Assembly: GCF_039543385.1 (NCBI RefSeq)
Contig: NZ_BAABJQ010000033.1
Coordinates: forward strand, 27,548-91,547
Length of the DNA stretch: 64,000 nucleotides
Reading direction: 5' to 3'
DNA from: Rugosimonospora acidiphila
Lineage (GTDB): Bacteria; Actinomycetota; Actinomycetes; Mycobacteriales; Micromonosporaceae
In this document: positions 51,183-59,259 of the stretch, in pieces
Position numbering within the stretch: the first letter of the stretch is position 1
Layout of the letters: the number at the start of each line of letters is the position of its first letter
Position numbers and translations under genes: made by a program
The notes under the pieces: generated by a model
What the model was told of the DNA's origin: nothing
Databases searched by the model: none
Seen by the model: only the letters and a program-made list of their open reading frames with translations

Positions 51183-52127
51183 GTGACCGCGGTGATAGGT
51201 CGAACGCCGGGCTCCGCCGCGAAAACGGGTCGCGGCGACCCACCGGCGAAGGCGCGGGCGGGCATGCGGGACGACCGGCGGTGGGCTCCGCTGTTCATCG
51301 CGCCGGCCCTGATCGGCTTCGCGATTTTCTACGTGTACCCGACGGTGCGAGGCGTGTGGTTCTCGCTGACCGACTACAGCCTGCTCGGCGCGCCGGACTA
51401 CACCGGCGCCAGCAACTACCGGCAGCTGGCGCACGACCCGCAGTTCTGGAACTCGCTGAAGGTGACCGCCTACTACGTGGTCGTCAACATCGTGTCGCAG
51501 ACCGTCATCGCGCTCGGGCTGGCCGCGCTGATGCACCGGCTGACCCGCTCGGTGGTGCTGCGCGCGACTCTGCTGGTGCCGTGGCTCGTGCCGAACGTGA
51601 CGGTGGGCCTGCTGTGGGCCTGGCTGCTGGACGCCAACCTCGGTTTCGTCAACCACCTGCTGCATTCGCTGGGCCTCGGCGGGCTGTCCTTCTACTCACC
51701 GACCTGGGCGATGCCATCGGTGGCACTGGTCAACACCTGGGCCTACACCGGCTACACCGCGCTGCTGTTCTACGCCGGCATGCTGCAGATCCCGCAGCAT
51801 CTCTACGAGAGCGCGGCGGTCGACGGCGCCGGTGAGGTGCGGATGTTCCGGCGCATCACGCTGCCGCTGCTGCGGCCGATCCTGGCGCTGGTGCTGGTGG
51901 TCTCGCTGATCGGGTCGTTCCAGATCTTCGACACGGTGGCCGTGATCTATCCGCACTCGCCGATCCCGGCGACGAGGGTCATCTACTACTACATCTACCA
52001 GCAGGCGTTCAGCTACTTCCACATGGGCTACGCCAGCGCGATCGCCATGGTGCTCGTCGTCGTCCTGGGCCTGCTCACCTTCGTGCAGCTGCGCCTGCTG
52101 CGGGCGTCGCGCTCGGACCTGGCCTGA
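51183..52127 (+). CDS. Sugar ABC importer permease, MalF type
   Basis: A 314-residue inner-membrane permease of the CUT1 oligosaccharide importers. It has six hydrophobic spans after a charged N-terminus, and the EAA loop YESAAVDGAGEVRMFRRITL contacts the ATPase. GGAGG lies 6 nt before the GTG at 51183. It works with the next permease, the lipoprotein binding protein and an ATPase encoded elsewhere; many actinomycetes share one MsiK ATPase among such systems. It belongs to the glycan locus by position and by the promoter motif shared with the ROK gene. Confidence 0.93.
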   Translation: MTAVIGRTPGSAAKTGRGDPPAKARAGMRDDRRWAPLFIAPALIGFAIFYVYPTVRGVWFSLTDYSLLGAPDYTGASNYRQLAHDPQFWNSLKVTAYYVVVNIVSQTVIALGLAALMHRLTRSVVLRATLLVPWLVPNVTVGLLWAWLLDANLGFVNHLLHSLGLGGLSFYSPTWAMPSVALVNTWAYTGYTALLFYAGMLQIPQHLYESAAVDGAGEVRMFRRITLPLLRPILALVLVVSLIGSFQIFDTVAVIYPHSPIPATRVIYYYIYQQAFSYFHMGYASAIAMVLVVVLGLLTFVQLRLLRASRSDLA

Positions 52128-52140
52128 GAGGGAGGGGCGC

Positions 52141-53028
52141 ATGCTCAAGACACCGGGTGCGAAAGCCGGTCGGGGCGTGGCGTGGGTGCTGCTCGTCGTG
52201 GCGGTGGTGGTGACGGCATTCCCGTTCTACTGGATGGTCCGCACCTCGCTGACCCCGTCGGCCGACCTGTTCTCCGACGCCGGATCACTGTGGCCGCACC
52301 ACCCGACGCTCATCAACTTCGCCCGGGTACTCGGCCTGACCAGCGCACAGCGCGACCGCGCGGCGGGTGGGTCAGGCGCGCACATCAACTTTCTCTGGTA
52401 CACCCTGAATTCGATTATCTACAGTGGAGTGATCGCGATCGCGCAGACGTTCTTCTGCGCGATGGCCGGGTACGCCTTCGCCCGGCTGCGGTTTCCCGGG
52501 CGTGACGCCCTGTTCGGGGTGTTTGTCGCCGCGCTCATGGTGCCGCCGATCTTCACGCTGCTGCCCAACTTCGCGCTCGTCAAGGATCTCAGCCTGCTCA
52601 ACACGTTCGCCGGGCTGGTCGCGCCGAGCGTGCTGATGACACCGTTCGCGGTGTTCTTCCTGCGCCAGTTCTTCCTGTCGATTCCGCGCGACGTGGAGGA
52701 GGCGGCCATCCTGGACGGTGCCAACCGGTGGAGCCAGTTCTGGCGCATCGTCATCCCGATGAGCCGGGGCCCACTGATCACCATTGGGCTGACCACCACG
52801 GTCTGGGCGTGGAAGGATTTCCTCTGGCCGCTGCTGGTCGGCCGGGCCGAGAACACCCGGGTGCTGACCGTCGCGCTGGGCATCTTCCTGCAACAGTCGC
52901 CGAACACCCAGCCCGACTGGACCGGCCTGATGGCGGGTTCCACGCTGTCCGTCCTGCCGGTCCTGATCCTGCTGATCTTCCTGGGCAAGCGGCTGGTCCA
53001 GTCGCTCAACTTCACCGGAATCAAGTAA
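52141..53028 (+). CDS. Sugar ABC importer permease, MalG type
   Basis: A 295-residue partner permease with six spans and the EAA loop VEEAAILDGANRWSQFWRIV. GAGGGAGGGG precedes the ATG, 13 bp after the first permease stop, so the two are co-translated. C-terminal LGKRLVQSLNFTGIK is typical of CUT1 MalG proteins. It forms the heterodimeric channel with the upstream permease. Confidence 0.93.
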   Translation: MLKTPGAKAGRGVAWVLLVVAVVVTAFPFYWMVRTSLTPSADLFSDAGSLWPHHPTLINFARVLGLTSAQRDRAAGGSGAHINFLWYTLNSIIYSGVIAIAQTFFCAMAGYAFARLRFPGRDALFGVFVAALMVPPIFTLLPNFALVKDLSLLNTFAGLVAPSVLMTPFAVFFLRQFFLSIPRDVEEAAILDGANRWSQFWRIVIPMSRGPLITIGLTTTVWAWKDFLWPLLVGRAENTRVLTVALGIFLQQSPNTQPDWTGLMAGSTLSVLPVLILLIFLGKRLVQSLNFTGIK

Positions 53029-53067
53029 CCGCTCGGCTCACTACCTTCGCCACGAAAGGGACCTGTG

Positions 53068-54417
53068 ATGAGACACCATGGGAGGCTGGCCGCCGGGGCA
53101 CTGCTCGCGGTCGCGCTGGCCGGCAGCATGACCGCGTGCGGCAACGACTCCGGCGACGCCGGTGGCAAGGTGACGCTGAACTACTGGCTGTGGGACGACA
53201 ACCAGACCGCGTCCTATCAGGAGTGCGCGGACGCGTTCCACACCGCCAACCCGAACATCACGGTAAAGATCACGCAGACCGCGTGGGCGCAGTACTGGCA
53301 GAACCTGACCACCCAGATCGCCTCCGGCGACGCACCGGACGTGTGGACCGACCACGTCTCGTACTATCCGCAGTTCGTGACCAGCAACCAGATCCTCGAC
53401 ATCCAACCGTACGTGCAGCGGGACAAGGTCGACCTGTCCCAGTTCCAGGCGGGGCTGGCCGACCTGTTCGTCAAGGACGGCAAGCGCTACGGCCTGCCGA
53501 AGGACTGGGACACCATGGCGCTGGTCTACAACACCACGCTGCTGTCCGCGCAGGGCGTCACCGCCGCCGACCTGACCGACCTGACCTGGAACCCGACCGA
53601 CGGCGGCACCCTGCAGCAGGTCATCGCCAAGGCGACCGTGGACGCCAACGGGCACAACGGACTCGACCCGGCCTTCGACAAGAATCACGTCAAGGTCTAC
53701 GGCTTCCTTCCCGAGTTCGCCGACGGCTCGCAGGGCCAGAACGGCTGGGGCGACCTCGCCGAGAGCGCCGGCTTCACCTTCCTGGACAAGAATCCGTGGG
53801 GCACCCACTACAAGTACGACGACCCGAAGCTCGCCGACACCATCAACTGGTACAAGCAGCTGATCGCCAAGGGCTACTCGCCCAAGTTCGACAAGCAGTC
53901 CACCCTCGGGCGCCCCGCGGTGATGGACGCCGGCCAGGGAGCCATCACCTTCGCCGGCTCCTGGGAAATCAACTCGTACCTGTCGGCGACCGCCAAGCAG
54001 AAGTACGCCTTCGCTCCGCTGCCCACCGGGCCAACCGGCCGCAAGACCTCCATCAACGGGCTGTCCGACGCGATCTACGCCGGTACCAAGCACAAGGAGC
54101 AGGCCTGGGACTGGGTGAAGTTCCTCGGCTCCGCCGCCTGCCAGGACCTGGTGGCCAAGAACGCCGTGGTGTTCCCGGCCATCGCGGAGGCGACCGACAA
54201 GGCCCTGGCCGCGCACCAGGCCAAGGGGCAGGACGTGCAGGTGTTCACCGATGAGGCCAAGGCGTCCGGCGGCACGTTCTTCCTGCCGGTCACCGACCAC
54301 GGCAACGAGATCAGCCAGACCGTGCAGGACGCCATCCAGTCCATCGTGCTCGGCCAGTCCGACGCGGCGTCCGGGTTGAAGAAGGCCAACAACACGGTCA
54401 ACGCGATGTTCCAGTAA
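53068..54417 (+). CDS. Sugar-binding lipoprotein of ABC importer
   Basis: A 449-residue extracytoplasmic solute-binding protein, family 1. The signal ends in a lipobox (GSMTACGND), so Cys is lipidated and the protein is tethered outside. Family features include LNYWLWDDNQTASYQECADAF, SGDAPDVWTDHVSYYPQF and GAITFAGSWEINSYLS. AAAGGG lies 7-8 nt before the ATG at 53068; a GTG three bases earlier is less likely. It delivers the oligosaccharide to the two permeases encoded upstream. The ligand cannot be inferred from sequence. Confidence 0.92.
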   Translation: MRHHGRLAAGALLAVALAGSMTACGNDSGDAGGKVTLNYWLWDDNQTASYQECADAFHTANPNITVKITQTAWAQYWQNLTTQIASGDAPDVWTDHVSYYPQFVTSNQILDIQPYVQRDKVDLSQFQAGLADLFVKDGKRYGLPKDWDTMALVYNTTLLSAQGVTAADLTDLTWNPTDGGTLQQVIAKATVDANGHNGLDPAFDKNHVKVYGFLPEFADGSQGQNGWGDLAESAGFTFLDKNPWGTHYKYDDPKLADTINWYKQLIAKGYSPKFDKQSTLGRPAVMDAGQGAITFAGSWEINSYLSATAKQKYAFAPLPTGPTGRKTSINGLSDAIYAGTKHKEQAWDWVKFLGSAACQDLVAKNAVVFPAIAEATDKALAAHQAKGQDVQVFTDEAKASGGTFFLPVTDHGNEISQTVQDAIQSIVLGQSDAASGLKKANNTVNAMFQ

Positions 54418-54420
54418 GGA

Positions 54421-54534
54421 ACTCGCACCACCTACCGGCGGCGGGGCGCGGCGGCGACGCGCTCCGCCGCGGGGCGCACCCACCGCCGCACCCACCCCGC
54501 CGCCGCATCCCCACCATTCGTCTGAAGGAGAGAC
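54421..54534 (+). promoter_or_regulatory. GC-rich spacer, possible attenuating hairpin
   Basis: The gap between the binding-protein and GH36 genes is almost all G and C, with nested GCGGCG/CGCCGC complementarity near 54451-54470. Such hairpins after a binding-protein gene often lower expression of downstream genes relative to it. No second promoter is evident. Confidence 0.4.
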
Positions 54535-56037
54535 ATGGCGCTGCTTGTTGAGCTGGCCGGACGCACCCTCGCCCTGGAACTGTCCGGCCCCGGCAGGCCC
54601 GAGCCGACCGACGGCGGGCTCCTGCTGCCACCCGGCCGCGCGGCCGTGCTGCACGGCATGGGCGACGCCCTGTTCTACCGGCACGGCCAGAACTCGTGGA
54701 GCCCGTGCGGTTGGCGGCGGCTGTCCGACCCACCGCTGCGCATCGCCGACCCGCGCCGGCGGGTGACCGCCGACGACACCCGGTGGGACGACCCGCACCG
54801 GCACCACTCCTCGGCGCTGGCCGCGCTGAGCGACGGGGACGGCAACGTGCTGCTGCTCGGGGCGCTGGGCCTGGGTACCCCGCGCTGCGGCGCCGACGTC
54901 GACACGCTGGCCGGCTGGTACGAGCACGGCGGCGCGCCCTGGTTCCTCGGGTACGGGCCGGAGGAGGAGGTGTTCGCCAGCTACACCCGGCAACTGGGCG
55001 AGCGCCTCGGCGCCCGGCAGCGGCGGGCCGGCAACGTGTGGTGCAGCTGGTACGCGTACTACGAGGGAGTCTCCGAGACCCAGCTGGCCAAGGACATCGC
55101 CGCGCTGCGCGGGCTGCCCTTCGACGTGGTGCAGATCGACGACGGGTGGGAGCTGGCCGTCGGCGACTGGGAGCCGAACGCCAAGTTCCCGTCCGGCATG
55201 GCCGCGCTCGCCCGGCGCATCACCGACACCGGCCTGGTACCCGGGCTGTGGCTCGCCCCGTTCATCGCGCTGCCCGGCTCGGATCTCGCCCGCCGGCGCC
55301 CCGAGCTGCTGCTGCGCGACGAGCGCGGGGAGCCGGTGGTGGCCGGGTACAACTGGGGCACCGGGTACTTCGCGCTGGACCTGGCCAAGCCGCAGGCCCG
55401 CGAGCACGTCGCCGCGCTGATCCAGCGGGTGGTGCACGAGTGGGGCTTCCAGTACCTGAAGCTCGACTTCATCAACGGCGGAGCGGTGCCCGGCGCCCGG
55501 GACGGCGACCCCGACCGGGAGCGGGTCTACCGCGACGCGCTCGCCCTGGTCCGCGAGGTCGCCGGGGACGACGTGTACCTGCTGGGCAGCGGCGCCATCC
55601 TGCTGCCCTCGCTCGGCCTGCTCGACGGGCTGCGCAGCGGCCCCGACGTGGCCCCGATGTGGCAGAACTACGCCAGCGACGACCCGTCGGACGCGATGGC
55701 CCGCAACGCGGTGGTCAACGCCGTGCACCGGCTGTGGCAGGCGCCGCTGGCCGAGGTGGATCCGGACGTCATCTACTTCCGCCGCCGGCTCAACCTGCTC
55801 ACCGACCAGCAGCTGGACTGGCTGCGGGACCTGGCCGACATCTGCGGGTTCCGGGCGGTGTCCGACCCACCGGGATGGCTCAGCCCGGACGAGTTCGACT
55901 CGATGATCACCTATCTGTCTCGACGCCCGCGGGTGACCCGGCTGGACCGGTACCGGTACGGCATCGACGGCCGGGTGGTCGACTTCGGGCCGGCGGTCAA
56001 CCCGCACGCCCCCGAGCAGTTGTATCCGATCTCGTAG
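54535..56037 (+). CDS. GH36-type alpha-glycosidase, cytosolic
   Basis: A 500-residue enzyme with no signal peptide. An N-terminal beta-domain (about 1-160) leads to the GH36/clan D barrel: WCSWYAYYEGVSETQLAKDI, VVQIDDGWE, WLAPFIALPGSDL, the nucleophile motif YLKLDF (Asp311) and the acid/base region LRSGPDVAP (Asp371). GH36 members are alpha-galactosidases or alpha-N-acetylgalactosaminidases. This one is shorter than the about 700-residue bacterial enzymes, so the specificity is uncertain. GAAGGAGAG precedes the ATG. It lies directly behind the importer genes and probably cleaves what they bring in. Confidence 0.88.
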   Translation: MALLVELAGRTLALELSGPGRPEPTDGGLLLPPGRAAVLHGMGDALFYRHGQNSWSPCGWRRLSDPPLRIADPRRRVTADDTRWDDPHRHHSSALAALSDGDGNVLLLGALGLGTPRCGADVDTLAGWYEHGGAPWFLGYGPEEEVFASYTRQLGERLGARQRRAGNVWCSWYAYYEGVSETQLAKDIAALRGLPFDVVQIDDGWELAVGDWEPNAKFPSGMAALARRITDTGLVPGLWLAPFIALPGSDLARRRPELLLRDERGEPVVAGYNWGTGYFALDLAKPQAREHVAALIQRVVHEWGFQYLKLDFINGGAVPGARDGDPDRERVYRDALALVREVAGDDVYLLGSGAILLPSLGLLDGLRSGPDVAPMWQNYASDDPSDAMARNAVVNAVHRLWQAPLAEVDPDVIYFRRRLNLLTDQQLDWLRDLADICGFRAVSDPPGWLSPDEFDSMITYLSRRPRVTRLDRYRYGIDGRVVDFGPAVNPHAPEQLYPIS

Positions 56038-56047
56038 GGTCGGCTAG

Positions 56048-56075
56048 AATTCGTAAAGAGCCCAGCGTTATTGCG
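56048..56075 (+). promoter_or_regulatory. ROK-gene upstream motif shared with importer promoter
   Basis: AATTCGTAAAGAGC (56048-56061) followed by GTTATTGCG (56067-56075) matches AATTCCGAAGAGC and TTATTAGCG at 51090-51118, with equal overall spacing. It lies 30-60 bp before the ROK start, which suggests autoregulation by the same repressor. Confidence 0.55.
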
Positions 56076-56106
56076 TGGGGTGGCATTCGCTGGAAAGGCC
56101 CGGGAT

Positions 56107-57276
56107 TTGACCGAGATGACGACGAGCGGCACCGACCTCAACCGGTTGCGCGAACTCAACTCGTTGAGTGTCGTCCGCGCGCTGCGCGGTAACCCGCCGT
56201 CGACGGTCACCGAGCTTGCCGCCCGCACCGGGCTGTCCCGGCCGTCGACCGACGTCATGGCGCAGGGCCTGGTCGCCGACGGCTGGGCCACCGTCGTCGA
56301 ACCGAGCGGCAACAGCACGGTCGGTCGGCCGGCCCGCCGCTACCGGTTCCGCGCCGACGCCGGCCATGTGCTCGGCGTCGACGTCGGCGGGCACAAGATC
56401 CTGGCTATCATCTCCGACCTCGACGGAACGGTGGTCCACAGCACCCGCCGCGCGGTCACCCTGGACGCCGACCCGACGACCCGGCTGGCCGCCATGGACG
56501 CGGTGATCGCGAACTGCCTGCGCGGCGCGGGCATGGTCCCGGACGACATCTGGGCGGTCACCGTGGGCGTCACCGGCCCGGTCGACACCACCGGACGCAC
56601 CACCCTGTTCACCCCGCTGCCGGGCTGGACCAGCGTCAACCCGGCCAAGCACCTCGGCGCCCGGTTCGCCGCACCGATCGTGGTGGAGAACGACTGCAAG
56701 CTCGCGGCGGCGGCCGAACGCTGGCAGGGGGTGGCCCAGGACGCGGACGACATCGTGTACCTGCTGGCCGGCATGCGCACCGGCGCAGGGCTGATCATCG
56801 ACGGCACGCTGCGCCGCGGGTACGGCGGGGCGGCCGGCGAGATCGGCGCCCTGCGCGCGGTGCGCTGGCTGGACGCGCCGTCCCACCTGCAGAACTGTCC
56901 CGGAGTGCCGGATTCGGTCGACGCCGACAACGCCGCCGCCTGGGTGTTCGCCGCCGCCCGGGAGGGTGACCGTCACGCCCGGACCGCGGTGCGTCGGTAC
57001 GTGCGCGACCTGGCCGTGGGCGCCGCCGCGCTGGTGCTGACCCTCGACCCGCAGATCGTGGTGGTCGGCGGCGGCTACTCGCGCTCCGCCGACATCCTGC
57101 TCGACCCGCTGGGCAGGGAGTTGGAGCGGCTGTGCCTACGGGTGCCGGAGATCCGGGCCTCGACCCTGGGCGACGAGAGCGTCGCCCTCGGCGCGCTGCG
57201 CCTGGCGCTGGACGAGGTGGACAGCCGGCTGTTCGGGACCGGCCTGTCCGCGCCGCTGGCACCCCGGCGCCAGTAG
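56107..57276 (+). CDS. ROK-family transcriptional repressor
   Basis: A 389-residue sugar-responsive regulator. The N-terminal winged helix-turn-helix (SVVRALRGNPPSTVTELAAR, TGLSRPSTDVMAQGLVADGW) is fused to a ROK kinase-like domain. This has the ATP/sugar motifs GVDVGGHKILAIISD, VENDCKLAAAAERW and a glycine-rich LLAGMRTGAGLIIDG. The zinc-binding signature of many ROK regulators is only partly present (HLQNCPGVPDS). TTG 56107 has AAGG 8 nt upstream; ATG 56116 is the alternative. It closes the glycan locus and probably represses the importer genes and itself. Confidence 0.9.
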   Translation: MTEMTTSGTDLNRLRELNSLSVVRALRGNPPSTVTELAARTGLSRPSTDVMAQGLVADGWATVVEPSGNSTVGRPARRYRFRADAGHVLGVDVGGHKILAIISDLDGTVVHSTRRAVTLDADPTTRLAAMDAVIANCLRGAGMVPDDIWAVTVGVTGPVDTTGRTTLFTPLPGWTSVNPAKHLGARFAAPIVVENDCKLAAAAERWQGVAQDADDIVYLLAGMRTGAGLIIDGTLRRGYGGAAGEIGALRAVRWLDAPSHLQNCPGVPDSVDADNAAAWVFAAAREGDRHARTAVRRYVRDLAVGAAALVLTLDPQIVVVGGGYSRSADILLDPLGRELERLCLRVPEIRASTLGDESVALGALRLALDEVDSRLFGTGLSAPLAPRRQ

Positions 57277-57310
57277 AGGAATGGACGGCGGAGCCGACGC
57301 GGGTGGACCG

Positions 57311-58186
57311 TCAGGCGTTCAGGTCGGCCGGGCCGCCCGTGATCGCGCCCTCCAACGGGGCGTCCGTCGCCTCCGCCGATTCGCGCTGGCCGCGGACGTC
57401 GGCCAGTCGCGCGGCCAGGGCGCCCTCGATGGCCCCGTAGGCGTCGCTGCCCAGGACCAGGCGGCGGGGAGCCGGGTCCCGGTCGACGCTTGCGATCATC
57501 GCGGCGGCCATGAGGGCCGCGTCGCCGATGCCCTCGGTCGTGCGTTCGGTGAGGATGCGGCGGATTCCGGCGGCCGGCGTGCCGTCGTAGGCCCCGATAC
57601 GGTCGGCCAGCACCGAACCGCCGTAACGGAAGTTGGTGCGGGCACCGCCCGGCTCGACGATGGTGACGCCGATGCCGAACGGGGCGATTTCGCCCGCGAG
57701 CGCGTCAGCGAAGCCCTCCACGCCCCACTTTGTGGCGTGATAGAGGGACCCGCCCGGCCACGCCACCTGGCCGCCGACCGAGGAGAGTTGGAGAATGCGG
57801 CCCCCGCCCTGCCGGCGCAGGTGGGGCAGCGCGGCGCGGATCAACCGGATCGAGCCGGTCAGGTTGGTGGCTATCTGGTGCGCCACCTGCTCGTCGGACA
57901 GCTCCTCGGCCGCGCCCATCAGGCCGTACCCGGCGTTGCTGACCACGACGTCGATCCGGCGCAGGGCGGCCCAGGCATCGTCGACCACGGCGGTGATCTC
58001 GGCCGGGTCGGTGACGTCGAGGTGGGCCGCGCGGAAGGCGTCCGGCCAGCGGGCGGACAGGTTTTCAACGCTGCCGGCCGCCCGGAAGGTGCCGACGACG
58101 CGGTCGCCGCGGGACAGGAGTTGCTCGCTGAGATGCCGGCCGAAACCGCTGTTGGCGCCGGTGACCAGCCAGGTTCGTGAAGTCAT
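57311..58186 (-). CDS. Short-chain dehydrogenase/reductase
   Basis: A 291-residue SDR with TGANSGFGRHLSEQ (cofactor loop), DVTDPAEI, VVSNAGYGLMG, the catalytic Ser in LQLSSVGGQVAWP and YHATKWGVEGF (YxxxK). This is the subgroup that resembles retinol/oxidoreductase-like YusZ proteins. The ATG at 58186 is preferred to a longer start. It is divergent from the MmyB-type regulator gene, an arrangement seen often in actinomycetes, so the regulator may control it. Confidence 0.9.
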   Translation of the reverse strand: MTSRTWLVTGANSGFGRHLSEQLLSRGDRVVGTFRAAGSVENLSARWPDAFRAAHLDVTDPAEITAVVDDAWAALRRIDVVVSNAGYGLMGAAEELSDEQVAHQIATNLTGSIRLIRAALPHLRRQGGGRILQLSSVGGQVAWPGGSLYHATKWGVEGFADALAGEIAPFGIGVTIVEPGGARTNFRYGGSVLADRIGAYDGTPAAGIRRILTERTTEGIGDAALMAAAMIASVDRDPAPRRLVLGSDAYGAIEGALAARLADVRGQRESAEATDAPLEGAITGGPADLNA

Positions 58187-58276
58187 GCCACTAGCGTGCG
58201 TCCGAGGCCGGCCGGCAACCATTCCCCGTCCAGAGGGGTGCCGCCAGGGCTACCCAGCGGGGAGCCGCCCCGGCAT

Positions 58277-59160
58277 ATGGTCGGAAGTGTGAACCTGATC
58301 GGCGAGTACCTGCGGGCCCGGCGCGAGCTGATGCGGCCCGAGGACGTCGGACTGCGCGACAACGGTCATCGGCGGGTACCGGGGCTGCGACGGGACGAAC
58401 TGGCCATGCTGGCCGGGATCAGCACCGAGTACTACACGCGGCTCGAACAGGGCCGCGACCGGCGTCCCTCGCCCCAGGTGCTCGCCGCGATCGCCCGCGC
58501 GCTCGACCTGGACGAGGACGCCACCGCGCACCTGCACGCGCTTGGCGCCCCGGCCGCGCCCCGGCGGCGGCGCCCCGAGCGGGTCCGGCCGGGCGTGCAG
58601 CCCCTGCTCGACGCCTGGCACCACACTCCGGCGTACGTGCAGGGTCCGTTCCAGGACGTCCTGGCGGCCAACCGGCTCGCCGTGGCGCTGTCGCCGATCT
58701 TCGCCCCGGCAGCAACATGCTTCGCTCGGTGCTGCTCGACCCCGCCGCGCAGGAGCTGCTGCCCGGCTGGCAGAACCGGGTCGGCAGTCTGGTCGCCGCC
58801 CTACGGGTGATGGTCGGCCCGGACGTCGACGACCCGCGCCTGACCGACCTGGTCGGTGAGCTGTCGGTGAAGAGCGACCTGTTCCGCCGGCTCTGGTCCC
58901 GCCACGACGCCAAGCCGCACCCGGGCGGCGGCACGCACCGCCTGCGACACCCGATCGTCGGGGACCTCGAACTGCGCTACGAGAAGTTCGCCGTCATGGG
59001 CGCCGACGGGCAACTGCTCGTCGTCTACCACGCCGCTCCGGGTTCGCCCAGCGCCGACGCCCTCACCCTGCTGGGCTCGCTGCCGGAGCAGTCCGCTCCC
59101 GGCACCGCCCGCACGGCCGATCGAACCCCACCTCGAAGCCACACGGGCCCCGCCCGCTGA
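58277..59160 (+). pseudogene. MmyB-type XRE regulator, frameshifted
   Basis: The N-terminal helix-turn-helix (IGEYLRARRELMRPEDVGLR, DELAMLAGISTEYYTRLEQG) and the start of the ligand domain (LLDAWHHTPAYVQGPFQDVL, ALSPIFAP) are in one frame. From about 58708 the protein continues in the next: NMLRSVLLDPAAQELLPGWQ, LSVKSDLFRRLWSRHDAKPH, LELRYEKFAVMGADGQLLVVYHA. Adding one G in the CCCCGGC run near 58708 restores a protein of about 295 residues, the usual length. Either a pseudogene or a sequencing error. Start ATG 58277 or GTG 58289. Confidence 0.8.
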
Positions 59161-59259
59161 AGCACTTCCCGGTGCTCGCGCCGCATTGTCGCGACGGCGG
59201 ACGGCTGTGCGCGAGGAGTTGGCCGGGGACCCGAAGGACCCGATCGGTATAGTCCGGCA

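Noticed and set aside
53041..56007. A 988-codon open frame antisense to the binding-protein and GH36 genes
   Set aside because: A shadow of GC-rich coding DNA. It has no domain, no ribosome site and His/Gly/Val-rich antisense composition; the sense frames match known families. The same applies to 4124-7036 and 1929-4001 on the minus strand.
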